NCBI GenBank assembly: GCA_947631155.1
Contig: CANRKG010000001.1
Coordinates: 1 to 64,000 of the forward strand
Direction: 5' to 3'
Length of the DNA: 64,000 bases
Source: an uncultured Bacilli bacterium
GTDB taxonomy: Bacteria; Bacillota_I; Bacilli_A; RF39; UBA660
Part shown: positions 35,421 through 44,864 of the stretch, piece after piece
Numbering within the stretch: the stretch's first letter is position 1
Layout of the letters: each line of letters starts with the position of its first letter
Notes under the pieces: generated by a model
Database searches by the model: none
What the model was told of the DNA's origin: nothing
What the model saw: the letters and a program-made list of their open reading frames with translations, nothing else
Translations under genes and position numbers: made by a program

Positions 35421-35543
35421 ATGAAAAGAACATATCAACCAAATAATCGTAAAAAAGCAAAGAAACATGGGTTTTTTGCACGCAAAATTACTAAAATCTT
35501 AAATTCTCGTCGTAAAAAAGGACGTAAGAAAATTTGTAAATAA
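35421..35543 (+). CDS. rpmH: 50S ribosomal protein L34
   Basis: 40 residues, highly basic. It starts [20 protein letters not shown] and ends [11 protein letters not shown], matching the L34 pattern (MKRTYQPx....HGF..R....R......RR.KGRK). GGAGGT precedes the ATG. L34 is a late-assembling 50S protein. Its position next to oriC and before rnpA is nearly universal. Confidence 0.97.
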   Translation: MKRTYQPNNRKKAKKHGFFARKITKILNSRRKKGRKKICK

Positions 35544-35601
35544 TCCACTAGTATTGACTGTGGGTTTTTTATGCATATGCATAAGATAGGGGCTATTATT
35601 A

Positions 35602-35934
35602 ATGAAAAAAAAGGATATTGTTAAAGATAAACGAGAATTTACCAAAATTATAAAAATAGGTAAAAAAGTACATAATAATAGTTTTGTTATATATTATTTG
35701 AAAAATAGCATAGAACATAGTCGTTATGGAATATCTGTAGGTTCAAAACTAGGGAATGCTGTATTTAGAAATAAATATAAAAGAAGAATAAGAATGTTAA
35801 TCAATGAAAATAATTCCTTATATGATAAAAAATACGATTATATTATCTTATTAAGAAAAAATGCCATTAATTTAAGTTATCAAGAATTAAAAAAGGAATT
35901 TAATCAATTAATAGATAAATTAAAGGAGTCATAA
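35602..35934 (+). CDS. rnpA: Ribonuclease P protein component
   Basis: 110 residues, basic. KDKREFTKIIKIGKKVHNNS and YGISVGSKLGNAVFRNKYKR (the RNR motif is partly degenerate as FRNKYKRRIR) are RnpA hallmarks. The protein helps RNase P RNA bind and cleave pre-tRNA 5' leaders. The gene ends directly in front of yidC and shares the rpmH promoter; a weak CCAC/GTGG hairpin with six T residues (35546-35572) could attenuate between rpmH and rnpA. Confidence 0.96.
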   Translation: MKKKDIVKDKREFTKIIKIGKKVHNNSFVIYYLKNSIEHSRYGISVGSKLGNAVFRNKYKRRIRMLINENNSLYDKKYDYIILLRKNAINLSYQELKKEFNQLIDKLKES

Positions 35935-36873
35935 ATGAAAAAAAGCAAAAAAAGTGTCATTTTAGTAATAATTATATCTTTAATTTTATTAACAACGGGA
36001 TGTACTAAAACTTTAACAACAAAAGATAATAAGCCTGTAAAAAATAATGTGACAGGACAAAATTTAACAGAAAATATTTTATGTAAGCCTATTGATAAGA
36101 AAGTACAAGATATATATAGAAAAAATAATGTAAAAATAGATAAGTTGCCATCCTGTGAAAAATTTAAAATAACAAGTGGTAAATATGAAGGTTTATGGAC
36201 ATCTATCTTTGTAAAACCTTTAGCATTTATCTTATTACAATTAGGACTTGTCCTAAATCGTAATTATGCTTTATCTTTAATAATTATTAGTTTAATAATT
36301 AGATTGATTGCTTTTCCATTTACTAAAAAAACAGCAATGCAATCTGAATTAATGAAAAAAGCCCAACCAGAATTAACCAAAATTCAGAATAAATATAAAA
36401 ATAAACAAGATCAAGAATCAATGATGCGTCAAAGTCAAGAAATGATGGCGGTTTATAAAAAATATAGTATTAGTCCAATGTCAGGTTGTTTATTTTCTAT
36501 GATACAATTACCATTATTTATAGCATTCTTTGAAGCTGTTCAAAGAACACCAGCTATATTTGAAGGAAAATTTTTAGGATTACAACTTGGAACAACTCCT
36601 GTTGTAGGTTTTGGAACAGCAACGATTATATCATATATAATTCTTATGATTTTAATAGCAGCAACAACTTTCTTTTCTTTTAAATTAAATATGACTGGTA
36701 ATACTTTAGATGATAGTATGAAAATGATGCCAGTAATGATGAGTGGAATGATCATAGTTATGGGATTGTTTATGCCATCAGCTCTTGGTATATATTGGAT
36801 TACAACTAATTTATTTACAATATTACAAAATATTTTAGTTAAAAGGAGTAAAGATAAATATGGAAAAGCATAG
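35935..36873 (+). CDS. yidC: Membrane protein insertase YidC/SpoIIIJ
   Basis: 312 residues. A lipoprotein signal ends LLTTGC (lipid-attached Cys23), followed by an extracellular stretch and five membrane helices typical of Gram-positive YidC (OxaA1/SpoIIIJ). RLIAFPFTKKTAMQS carries the conserved Arg of the hydrophilic groove, and MSGCLFSMIQLPLFIAFF the conserved second helix. It inserts membrane proteins with or without SecYEG. The stop overlaps khpB by 14 bp. Confidence 0.96.
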   Translation: MKKSKKSVILVIIISLILLTTGCTKTLTTKDNKPVKNNVTGQNLTENILCKPIDKKVQDIYRKNNVKIDKLPSCEKFKITSGKYEGLWTSIFVKPLAFILLQLGLVLNRNYALSLIIISLIIRLIAFPFTKKTAMQSELMKKAQPELTKIQNKYKNKQDQESMMRQSQEMMAVYKKYSISPMSGCLFSMIQLPLFIAFFEAVQRTPAIFEGKFLGLQLGTTPVVGFGTATIISYIILMILIAATTFFSFKLNMTGNTLDDSMKMMPVMMSGMIIVMGLFMPSALGIYWITTNLFTILQNILVKRSKDKYGKA

Positions 36874-37468
36874 TTATATAGGAAAGAATAAAGAAGAGGC
36901 AATAAAAGAAGCAGAAATATCATTACAAGAAACTGAAGAAAACTTAATTATTAATGAGAAAGAAGTAAAATCAGGATTATTTAAAACAAAAAAAGTAGAA
37001 ATAGAAGTTATAGAAAAAAGAGAAGTTGTTAAATTTATTAAAAGTTATCTTCTAACATTACTTAAAGATATAGGATTCAATGTTAATATAGAAGTAAAGA
37101 ATGGGGAATTTCCTTCATATACTATTTATTCTAATAATGATGCACTATTAATTGGTAAAAATGGAAAAAATCTTCAAGCTCTATCAAAAGTAGTGTCACA
37201 AGCAATTTTAAAAGAAGTAGGGCAATCTTTTAAATTTGTAATAGATGTTAATGAATATAAAGAAAAACATCAAAGGAATTTAGAACGTTTAGCTAAGAAA
37301 ATTGCTCGTGAAGTAAAGGAAACAAAAGTAGAAGTAAAATTAGATTCAATGAATTCTTATGAAAGAAGAATAATACATAATATACTAACAAATAATAAGT
37401 ATGTTTATACAGAAAGTGTAGGAGAAGAACCTAATAGATGTGTTGTAATTAAACCAAAAGAAGATTAA
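36860..37468 (+). CDS. khpB: RNA-binding protein KhpB (Jag)
   Basis: 202 residues: an N-terminal Jag_N domain (SYIGKNKEEAIKEA, about 1-50), a KH domain with GKNG in the GxxG loop (ALLIGKNGKNLQALS), and a C-terminal R3H domain (SYERRIIHNIL). Partnered with KhpA it binds many RNAs and affects cell elongation and division. It overlaps yidC, as in nearly all Bacillota, and is followed by a terminator. Confidence 0.95.
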   Translation: MEKHSYIGKNKEEAIKEAEISLQETEENLIINEKEVKSGLFKTKKVEIEVIEKREVVKFIKSYLLTLLKDIGFNVNIEVKNGEFPSYTIYSNNDALLIGKNGKNLQALSKVVSQAILKEVGQSFKFVIDVNEYKEKHQRNLERLAKKIAREVKETKVEVKLDSMNSYERRIIHNILTNNKYVYTESVGEEPNRCVVIKPKED

Positions 37469-37482
37469 TTTCTTCTTTTTTT
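37456..37482 (+). terminator. Terminator after khpB
   Basis: AAAAGAAG (37456-37463) pairs with CTTCTTTT (37472-37479) across an eight-base loop, running into a T tract; it spans the khpB stop codon. Confidence 0.7.
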
Positions 37483-37507
37483 ACAATAATCAAAAAGGAG
37501 GTATATC

Positions 37508-38863
37508 ATGAAAGATAATATAGTTGCTATATCGACAGCTATGACTAAAGGTGCTATTTCTATAATTAGAATGAGTGGTAAAGATGTTATTAGTATAGCA
37601 AATAAAATATTCAAAGGAAAAAATTTAGAAGAAGTAGAATCACATACTATTCATTATGGATATATAGTGGATCAAGAAGAAATTATTGATGAAGTTTTAG
37701 TAACTATTATGAAAGCTCCCAAAACATATACGATGGAAGATGTAGTAGAAATTAATTGCCATGGTGGAATAATAACTACAAAACGTATTTTAGAAACAAT
37801 TTTAAATTATGATATTCGTCTAGCCGAAGCAGGAGAGTTTACTAAAAGAGCCTTTTTAAATGGAAGAATAGATTTAACTCAAGCAGAAGCAGTAATGGAT
37901 TTAATAGAAAGTAAAAGTAATCAAGCTAGAAAACAAGCAGTGAATCAATTAACAGGAAAATTATCATCACAAATTAGTAATTTAAGAGAAAAGATAAAAG
38001 ATTTATTGGCATCTATAGAAGTAAATATTGATTATCCAGAGTATTATGATATAGAAATAGTTACTACTAAAAAAATAGAAGAAGTAACCCAAAAATTAAT
38101 AACAGAATTAAAAAACATCTTAAATAATTCAAAAAATGGAAAAATTATTAAAGAAGGTATAAAAACTGTTATTGTAGGAAGACCTAATGTTGGAAAAAGT
38201 AGTATTTTAAATAGTTTATTAGATGAAGATAAAGCAATAGTAACAGATATTGAAGGAACAACAAGGGATATAGTTGAAGGAAGTATTCAAATTGAAGGAA
38301 TACCTTTAAATATAATTGATACAGCAGGAATTAGACAAACAGAAGATATAATTGAAAAAATAGGAGTAGAAAAAAGTTTATCTTTAATAGATGAAGCAGA
38401 TCTTATCTTACTTGTTTTTAATAGTAATGAAAACTTAACAGAAGAAGATAAAAAATTATTAACTAAAATTGATAAGAATAAAACAATTATCATTTTAAAT
38501 AAGAATGACTTAAATCAAAAATTAAAATTAATAGATTTCAAAGATTATCACGTTGTTAGTTCTAATACTATAGATAATAATGGAATAGATTCCTTAAAAG
38601 AAAAAATAAAAGAATTATTTAATTTAGAACAAATAGAAAGTAATAATACAACTTATTTGAGTAATGCTAGACAAATATCATTAGTAAATAAAGCTTTAAA
38701 ATCTTTAGAAGAAGTTATAATAGGAATTAAAGAAAAATTACCAATTGATATGTTAGAAATAGATTTAAAACAAGCCTTTACTTTACTAGGAGAAGTAATA
38801 GGAGAAGAATATAGTGATGAAATTTTAGATCATTTATTTGCCAATTTTTGTGTTGGTAAATAA
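37508..38863 (+). CDS. mnmE: tRNA modification GTPase MnmE
   Basis: 451 residues. The N-terminal folate-binding domain, a helical domain and an inserted G domain (GRPNVGKSS, DIEGTTRDIVEG, DTAGI, NKND) are all visible, with the C-terminal CVGK carrying the conserved Cys (family CIGK). With MnmG it builds the 5-carboxymethylaminomethyl group on wobble U34. AAGGAGGT precedes the ATG. mnmG follows after 65 bp. Confidence 0.98.
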   Translation: MKDNIVAISTAMTKGAISIIRMSGKDVISIANKIFKGKNLEEVESHTIHYGYIVDQEEIIDEVLVTIMKAPKTYTMEDVVEINCHGGIITTKRILETILNYDIRLAEAGEFTKRAFLNGRIDLTQAEAVMDLIESKSNQARKQAVNQLTGKLSSQISNLREKIKDLLASIEVNIDYPEYYDIEIVTTKKIEEVTQKLITELKNILNNSKNGKIIKEGIKTVIVGRPNVGKSSILNSLLDEDKAIVTDIEGTTRDIVEGSIQIEGIPLNIIDTAGIRQTEDIIEKIGVEKSLSLIDEADLILLVFNSNENLTEEDKKLLTKIDKNKTIIILNKNDLNQKLKLIDFKDYHVVSSNTIDNNGIDSLKEKIKELFNLEQIESNNTTYLSNARQISLVNKALKSLEEVIIGIKEKLPIDMLEIDLKQAFTLLGEVIGEEYSDEILDHLFANFCVGK

Positions 38864-38928
38864 TAATAAAAAAATATCACTAAAGAAAAAAAAGGTAAAA
38901 AAAGCCAGAAAAAGAGGAAGGAATTTAT

Positions 38929-40809
38929 ATGGAGTATGAAGTTATTGTAGTTGGAGGAGGCCATGCTGGTTGTGAAGCAGCCCTTGCTACATCTAGAAAA
39001 GGTCACAAAACTCTTTTAATAACAGGAAATATAAAAAATATTGCTGATATGCCTTGTAATCCATCAATAGGAGGACCTGCTAAAGGAATAGTTGTCCGAG
39101 AAATAGATGCTTTAGGTGGAGAAATGGGAAAAAATGCCGATAAAGCAGCTCTTCAAGTTAAAATGTTAAATACTAAAAAAGGTCCAGCAGTTCAAGCTTT
39201 ACGTGCTCAAGAAGATAAAAATATCTATCCAAAGGAAATGTTGAAAACATTATATAAACAAGAAAATTTAGAAATAAAAGAATCAATAGTAGAACACTTA
39301 ATAGTAGAAGATAATAAAATAAAAGGTGTAATATTAGAAAATAATGAAAAAATAGAATCAGATACTGTAATTTTAACAACTGGAACATATTTAAAAGCTA
39401 ATATTTTAGTTGGTTCATCTAAAACACCAGGAGGTCCTCATGGAGAAAAAGAATCTAAATTTTTGTCTAATGATTTAAAAGAACTAGGTTTTAATATTTT
39501 AAGGTTAAAAACAGGTACACCGCCTAGAATAGATAAAAATAGTATTGATTATGAAAAAATTTCTGTAGAATCAGGAGATAATTGTGAATTAACATTCTCT
39601 TTTAATAATAAAGCTTATTATGACTATAAAAACCAAATACCTTGCTATTTAACTTATACTAATGAAAATACACATCAAATTATAAAAGATCATTTACATG
39701 AATCTAGTATGTATGGTGGTTATGTAGAAGGCATTGGCCCTAGATATTGTCCATCAATTGAAGATAAAGTAGTCAGATTTTCAGATAAAGAACGTCATCA
39801 ATTATTTTTAGAACCAGAAAGTAATGTGTTTGAAGATGAAAATTATGGAAATACTATTTATATTCAAGGTTTTTCAACAAGTATGCCAGAAAATGTCCAA
39901 GAAGAAATGGTTCATAGTTTAAAAGGGTTAGAACATGCTAAATTTATTAAATATGCTTATGCTATAGAATATGATGCAATTGATTCAAAACAATTAAAAC
40001 AAAGTTTAGAAACAAAGTTAGTTGAAGGTTTATATACAGCCGGACAAATTAATGGTACTAGTGGTTATGAAGAAGCCGCAGGGCAAGGCTTAATCGCTGG
40101 TATAAATGCTTCCTTAAAATTAGAAGGAAAGGAACCTTTAATTTTAAAAAGAAATGAAGCATATATTGGAGTTTTAATTGATGATTTAGTTACTAAAGGT
40201 GTTAAAGATCCATATCGTTTATTAACTTCACGTGCTGAATATCGTCTTTTACTTCGTCATGATAATGCTGATATAAGACTTAAAGATTATGGCTATCAAG
40301 TTGGCTTAATTTCTTCAGAAGATTATCAAAAATTTAATTTCAAAAAACAACAAATCGAAGAAGTTTATAAAATCTTAAAAGAGACTAGAATTACTCCAAA
40401 GGAAGATATAAATCAATATTTAGAAAGTATTGGAAGTAGTAAATTAAAAGATGGAATTAATTTATATGATTTATTAAAACGACCAGAAATAAAAATTGAT
40501 AATATTAAAAAATTTATTGATTTAAATTATGATAAAGAAGTCTTAGAACAAGTAGAAATTAATATTAGATATGAAGGATATATTGCTAAAGCTAATAAAG
40601 ATGCAGAAAAGATGTTAAGTTTAGAAACAAAAAAAATTCCTGAAGATATTGATTATGACAAAATTCCTAATATAGCAAGTGAAGCCAAACAAAAATTAAG
40701 TGAAATAAGACCAACATCATTAGGACAAGCATCACGTATTAGTGGTGTAAATCCCGCTGACATTTCAATATTAATGGTTTATTTAAAAAGAAGGTCAAAC
40801 TATGAATAA
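38929..40809 (+). CDS. mnmG: tRNA uridine 5-carboxymethylaminomethyl modification enzyme MnmG
   Basis: 626 residues. [19 protein letters not shown] is the FAD-binding N-terminus; [13 protein letters not shown] and the C-terminal [20 protein letters not shown] are GidA/MnmG signatures. It forms the heterotetramer with MnmE that modifies U34 of several tRNAs. AGGAAGG precedes the ATG. The rsmG start overlaps its end by 8 bp. Confidence 0.98.
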   Translation: MEYEVIVVGGGHAGCEAALATSRKGHKTLLITGNIKNIADMPCNPSIGGPAKGIVVREIDALGGEMGKNADKAALQVKMLNTKKGPAVQALRAQEDKNIYPKEMLKTLYKQENLEIKESIVEHLIVEDNKIKGVILENNEKIESDTVILTTGTYLKANILVGSSKTPGGPHGEKESKFLSNDLKELGFNILRLKTGTPPRIDKNSIDYEKISVESGDNCELTFSFNNKAYYDYKNQIPCYLTYTNENTHQIIKDHLHESSMYGGYVEGIGPRYCPSIEDKVVRFSDKERHQLFLEPESNVFEDENYGNTIYIQGFSTSMPENVQEEMVHSLKGLEHAKFIKYAYAIEYDAIDSKQLKQSLETKLVEGLYTAGQINGTSGYEEAAGQGLIAGINASLKLEGKEPLILKRNEAYIGVLIDDLVTKGVKDPYRLLTSRAEYRLLLRHDNADIRLKDYGYQVGLISSEDYQKFNFKKQQIEEVYKILKETRITPKEDINQYLESIGSSKLKDGINLYDLLKRPEIKIDNIKKFIDLNYDKEVLEQVEINIRYEGYIAKANKDAEKMLSLETKKIPEDIDYDKIPNIASEAKQKLSEIRPTSLGQASRISGVNPADISILMVYLKRRSNYE

Positions 40810-41437
40810 AGAAGAATTTATAGCCGAAGTACAAAAATTAGGAATAACCTTAACAAAAGAACAATTAGAGCAATTAGAAAACTTTTATGAAATATTAATT
40901 GAAGAAAATAAAAAGATTAATTTAACTAGAATAACAGATAAAAAAGATGTTTATTTAAAACATTTCTATGATAGTTTAACAATTGTAAAAGAAATAAATC
41001 TAAATAATATAGAAACATTATGTGATGTAGGAAGTGGCGCTGGTTTTCCGGGCATTGTTTTAAAAATAGTTTATCCTAATTTAAAGATAACATTGCTTGA
41101 TTCTTTATTAAAAAGAGTAAAGTATTTAAATGATACTATAAAAAAATTAAATTTAAAAAATATAGTAGCAATTCACACTAGAAGTGAAGATTATCAAGAA
41201 AAATTTGATTTAGTAACTGCACGAGCTGTAGCTAATTTATCAAAACTTTTAGGATTTACAATGCATTTAGTCAAAAAAGAAGGCTTAATGATTGCTATGA
41301 AAGCTAATATTGATGAAGAAATTAAAAATATAAATAATGATCTAAAAAAATATAATTGTAAGATCCTAAAAATTAATAAATTCACGCTTCCAAAAGAAAA
41401 TAGTAATAGAGCTTTGATAACAATAAAAAATATTTAG
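40802..41437 (+). CDS. rsmG: 16S rRNA (guanine-N7)-methyltransferase RsmG
   Basis: 211 residues. [17 protein letters not shown] is the SAM-binding motif and [15 protein letters not shown] the conserved family segment. RsmG methylates a guanine in the 530 loop of 16S rRNA. It overlaps mnmG and ends in a long terminator hairpin, separating it from noc. Confidence 0.97.
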   Translation: MNKEEFIAEVQKLGITLTKEQLEQLENFYEILIEENKKINLTRITDKKDVYLKHFYDSLTIVKEINLNNIETLCDVGSGAGFPGIVLKIVYPNLKITLLDSLLKRVKYLNDTIKKLNLKNIVAIHTRSEDYQEKFDLVTARAVANLSKLLGFTMHLVKKEGLMIAMKANIDEEIKNINNDLKKYNCKILKINKFTLPKENSNRALITIKNI

Positions 41438-41481
41438 TATGTACTTAATAATAATTTTGTGAGACTAAATATTTTTTTTTT
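41429..41481 (+). terminator. Terminator after rsmG
   Basis: AATATTTAGT (41429-41438) pairs with ACTAAATATT (41464-41473), a 10-bp AU-rich stem with a long loop, followed by a run of ten T. It overlaps the rsmG stop. Confidence 0.75.
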
Positions 41482-41527
41482 AATTAATAATTTAAAATAA
41501 AATATATATATTTATTTTTGTTGTCTA

Positions 41528-41555
41528 TTGAAAAAATTCTAAATCATGATATAAT
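41528..41555 (+). promoter_or_regulatory. Promoter of noc
   Basis: TTGAAA (41528-41533) and TATAAT (41550-41555), 16 bp apart, 40 bp before the noc ATG. Confidence 0.65.
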
Positions 41556-41594
41556 TTATAATAGAATAGAAGAATAAAAAGAGAGGTATAGGTT

Positions 41595-43076
41595 ATGCAG
41601 CGTGACGAAGAAGTAGTATATCTATACTTGGATGATATTATTCCAAATCGATTTCAACCAAGAGAAATATTTGATGAAAGACCTCTAAAAGAATTAGCTG
41701 TTTCCATAAAGGAACATGGAGTAATACAACCAATTATAGTCAGAAAAGTTAATGATAAATATGAAATAATAGCTGGTGAACGTAGATATAAAGCTTCTGC
41801 TTTAGCTGGATTAACAAAAATACCTGCTATTATTAGAGATTTAGATGATAAAGAATCTTCTAAAGTAGCATTACTTGAAAATTTACAAAGACGAGATTTA
41901 AATCCAATTGAGGAAGCAAAGACATATCAAAAAATATTAGAATTAGATGAAATGACTCAAGAAGATTTAGCCAAGACAATGGGTAAAAGTCAATCTTCAG
42001 TTGCTAATAAATTACGACTTTTATCATTACCTGAAGAAATACAAAAAGCTTTAATGGATGAGAAAATTTCAGAAAGACATGCACGAGCTTTATTAAATAT
42101 AAAAGATTCCAATCAACAGCAACAATTATTACAAGAAATAATAGATCAAAAAATGACAGTAAGACAATTAGAAGATAAAATTAAGGAGGGTCAACAACCT
42201 CAAATGAATTCAATCAGTGATGCTAGTCCAATGCAACCATCGTTAGAAAAAGAAAACAATGGACCAATGATTGTACCAGGACAGGAAAATTATATATCAA
42301 ATCAACCTTTAATGCCTAGTTTTTTGAATAATCAAGAAGAAACTAAAAGTGAACCAATTTTAATAACCCCATCAGGTGAAGACTTAATTAAGAAAAAAGA
42401 AGAAGAAACACCACCAGAGCCAGCATTAGAAGATAATTCTGATAATAATCAAAAATTCATTAACTTTGGAGAAATTAATGATGACGACGACGATGATGAA
42501 GGAGAAGAACCATTATTATCTAATAATATTTCTTTTGGGAATGCACCAGAAACTACATCATCAAACCCAATTCCAAATCCAATTAGTTTAGAAGCGATGA
42601 AAGAAAATACGAGTAGTGTTTTACCTCCTCCAGAGTCTAATTCTAATGCTAATTTGGATAGTCTCCTTCAAATTAATAATCCAATAATCCAAAATAATAA
42701 TAATTCCGATGGAAATGATTTTAAATTTTTCTCATCAGCTCAAGAAGCTATAAATGAGAGTGAAAAAGAAGACACAAAAACAACAGAAGATTATTTTAAA
42801 GCTCCAGACTTAATTAATGTTGATATTCCTGGAGAAGTTGTAACTCCTCCACCAAATAACGTTAGTTTAAGTCAAGCAAATTATGATTTGATGAATCAGG
42901 GTGCTCCAATGCAAACTATTCAGTTTGGAGATAATGGAGACAATAATAAAGTTCAAAATTCAATTGATTCATTGAAAGATATGATTAAACAAATAGAAGG
43001 TAATGGAGTTAAAATAGAATATGATGAAATGAACTTAGAAAAATCTTATCAAATGATTATTAAAATTGAGAAGTAA
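41595..43076 (+). CDS. noc: Nucleoid occlusion protein Noc, extended variant
   Basis: 493 residues, against about 283 in B. subtilis. Residues 1-200 are a ParB/Noc CTPase and DNA-binding core: GERRYKA (61-67), ENLQRRDLNPIEEA (95-108) and the helix-turn-helix with GKSQSSVANKLRLL (130-143), whose Gln133 and Lys139 match Noc rather than ParB. Residues about 203-455 are low-complexity (Asn, Pro, Glu, Ser, an Asp run near 300). The last 37 residues resemble the Noc dimerisation end. The N-terminal amphipathic membrane helix of Bacillus Noc is absent, and a TAG six bases upstream of the ATG rules out extension. Confidence 0.88.
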   Translation: MQRDEEVVYLYLDDIIPNRFQPREIFDERPLKELAVSIKEHGVIQPIIVRKVNDKYEIIAGERRYKASALAGLTKIPAIIRDLDDKESSKVALLENLQRRDLNPIEEAKTYQKILELDEMTQEDLAKTMGKSQSSVANKLRLLSLPEEIQKALMDEKISERHARALLNIKDSNQQQQLLQEIIDQKMTVRQLEDKIKEGQQPQMNSISDASPMQPSLEKENNGPMIVPGQENYISNQPLMPSFLNNQEETKSEPILITPSGEDLIKKKEEETPPEPALEDNSDNNQKFINFGEINDDDDDDEGEEPLLSNNISFGNAPETTSSNPIPNPISLEAMKENTSSVLPPPESNSNANLDSLLQINNPIIQNNNNSDGNDFKFFSSAQEAINESEKEDTKTTEDYFKAPDLINVDIPGEVVTPPPNNVSLSQANYDLMNQGAPMQTIQFGDNGDNNKVQNSIDSLKDMIKQIEGNGVKIEYDEMNLEKSYQMIIKIEK

Positions 43077-43085
43077 AAATTAAAT

Positions 43086-43110
43086 AGTAGATAAAAATCT
43101 ACTTTTTTTT
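43086..43110 (+). terminator. Terminator after noc
   Basis: AGTAGAT (43086-43092), four-base loop, ATCTACT (43097-43103), then a run of eight T. A classic intrinsic terminator. Confidence 0.92.
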
Positions 43111-43120
43111 CACAAAAACA

Positions 43121-43149
43121 TTTCAAAAGAATGAGATATTTGATACAAT
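43121..43149 (+). promoter_or_regulatory. Promoter of parAB
   Basis: TTTCAA (43121-43126) and TACAAT (43144-43149) are 17 bp apart, immediately after the noc terminator and about 30 bp before the parA ATG. Confidence 0.6.
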
Positions 43150-43179
43150 ATAGTAAGTAAAAAAGGAGTAGTGATATAT

Positions 43180-43965
43180 ATGGGAAAGATAATTTCTTTA
43201 GTAAATCAAAAAGGTGGCGTAGGTAAAACAACAACAAGCATTAATCTTTCTGCTTCACTTGCTGCTTTAGGCAAAAAAGTTTTATTAGTTGATTTAGATC
43301 CTCAAGGAAATACAACAACAGGTGTAGGAATAAATAAGGGAGATATTGAAAGAAGTATTTATGATGTTTTAATTGGAAAGTGTGAAATTGAGCAATCTAT
43401 CATAAAAACAAAATATAAAAATTTATATGTAATTCCAGCAACAATTAATTTGGCTGGTCTTGATATAGAATTACTAGAAAAAAGTCAAAATGAACCAGGG
43501 TTTTCAAAAGGTGCTCAATTAAAAGGACATATTGAAAAAATAAAAGATAATTTTGATTTTATTATTATTGATTGTCCACCATCCCTAGGATTAATAACAA
43601 CCAATGCTTTAACAGCATCAAATTCAGTAATAATTCCAGTTCAATGTGAATTTTTTGCCTTAGAAGGAATTATGCAATTACTAAATACAATTATGTTAGC
43701 TCAAAAGTCATTAAATCCTAACTTAGATATAGAAGGTGTTTTATTAACTATGTTAGATTCTAGAACGAATTTAGGTTTTGAAGTAGTAGATGATATTAGG
43801 AAATTCTTTAAAGAAAGAGTTTATAATACAATTATTCCAAGATTGATTCGTTTAACAGAAGCTCCATCCCATGGAGAACCAATCATAGCATATGATCCTA
43901 AAAGTCGTGGTTCAGAAGCTTATATAAATTTAGCAAAGGAAGTGATTGAAAGAAATGGAAACTAA
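43180..43965 (+). CDS. parA: Chromosome partition ATPase ParA (Soj)
   Basis: 261 residues from the ATG at 43180 (AAGGAG upstream; an in-frame GTG at 43171 is too close to it). The deviant Walker A NQKGGVGKTTTS, switch motif LVDLDPQGN and Walker B IIIDCPPSLGL define the ParA/MinD ATPases. It binds DNA as an ATP dimer and is stimulated by ParB; in Bacillus it also regulates DnaA. It overlaps parB. Confidence 0.96.
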   Translation: MGKIISLVNQKGGVGKTTTSINLSASLAALGKKVLLVDLDPQGNTTTGVGINKGDIERSIYDVLIGKCEIEQSIIKTKYKNLYVIPATINLAGLDIELLEKSQNEPGFSKGAQLKGHIEKIKDNFDFIIIDCPPSLGLITTNALTASNSVIIPVQCEFFALEGIMQLLNTIMLAQKSLNPNLDIEGVLLTMLDSRTNLGFEVVDDIRKFFKERVYNTIIPRLIRLTEAPSHGEPIIAYDPKSRGSEAYINLAKEVIERNGN

Positions 43966-44851
43966 TAATGGTATTAAAAGAAGAGCTTTGGGAAAAGGTT
44001 TAGAAGAATTATTTTATAACGAGCCATTAGATTACAATAAGATAGAAGAAAAAATAATTACTTCAACACCAAAAGAAGCAATAACAATGGTTTCTTTGGA
44101 TGAATTAAGAAGCAATCCATATCAGCCTCGTCAAAACTTTGATCAAACCGCATTAAATGAATTAGCTATGTCTATAAAAGAACATGGTGTTTTTCAACCA
44201 ATCATTATAAAAAAGAGTATCAAAGGCTATGAAATAATAGCAGGTGAAAGAAGAGTAAAAGCTTCAAAAATTGCTGGTTTAAAGGAAATTCCAGCTATCA
44301 TTAGAGATTTCAGTGATAGTGAAATGATGGAAATAGCACTTTTAGAAAATTTACAAAGAGAAAATTTAAATTCTATCGAAGAAGCTGTTGCTTATAAAAA
44401 GTTGCTAGAGAGTTTAAATATTACTCAAGAAAAGTTAGCAGAACGTTTAGGTAAAAGTAGAAGCCATATAACTAATATGTTAGGTCTATTGAGTTTACCA
44501 GCCTCAATTCAAACAATGATTAGTGAGAAAAAAATCTCAATGGGACATGCTCGATTATTAAGTAAATTGCAAGATGAAAAAAAGATTGTTGAATTATCAA
44601 AAAGAATAATTGATGAAGGTCTTAGTGTCAGACAATTAGAAGAATTATCTTCTAATAATCAAGAATATGAAAGAAAAAATAAAATAATAAGACATCATCA
44701 AGAAAAAAATAATGAGTTTCAATATTTAGAAGAAGATTTAAAAGAAAAATTGGGAACTAAAGTAAAAATAAAAGCTAATAAATTAGAAATAACTTTTACT
44801 AATAGTAATGATTTAAATCGATTATTGGAAATAATGAATTTAGATAAATAA
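43946..44851 (+). CDS. parB: Chromosome partition protein ParB (Spo0J)
   Basis: 301 residues from a TTG at 43946 with AAGGA five bases upstream; the next ATG (43955) is farther from it, so the start is uncertain by three codons. Motifs: ALGKGLEELF near the N-terminus (where ParA contact is expected), AGERRVKA and ENLQRENLNSIEEA of the CTPase pocket, and a helix-turn-helix with GKSRSHITNML carrying the Arg typical of parS-specific ParB. Three parS sites lie at 26.2 kb. It forms the last gene of the parAB pair. Confidence 0.96.
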   Translation: MKEMETNNGIKRRALGKGLEELFYNEPLDYNKIEEKIITSTPKEAITMVSLDELRSNPYQPRQNFDQTALNELAMSIKEHGVFQPIIIKKSIKGYEIIAGERRVKASKIAGLKEIPAIIRDFSDSEMMEIALLENLQRENLNSIEEAVAYKKLLESLNITQEKLAERLGKSRSHITNMLGLLSLPASIQTMISEKKISMGHARLLSKLQDEKKIVELSKRIIDEGLSVRQLEELSSNNQEYERKNKIIRHHQEKNNEFQYLEEDLKEKLGTKVKIKANKLEITFTNSNDLNRLLEIMNLDK

Positions 44852-44864
44852 TGAGGTGTTTTAG

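Noticed and set aside
35057-35468. Two minus-strand ORFs spanning the origin
   Set aside because: They cross the DnaA boxes and rpmH, have no ribosome sites, and their composition follows the AT runs of oriC.
35572-35584. ATGCATATGCAT palindrome between rpmH and rnpA as a regulator site
   Set aside because: A short self-complementary AT-rich string with no second copy; too weak to call.
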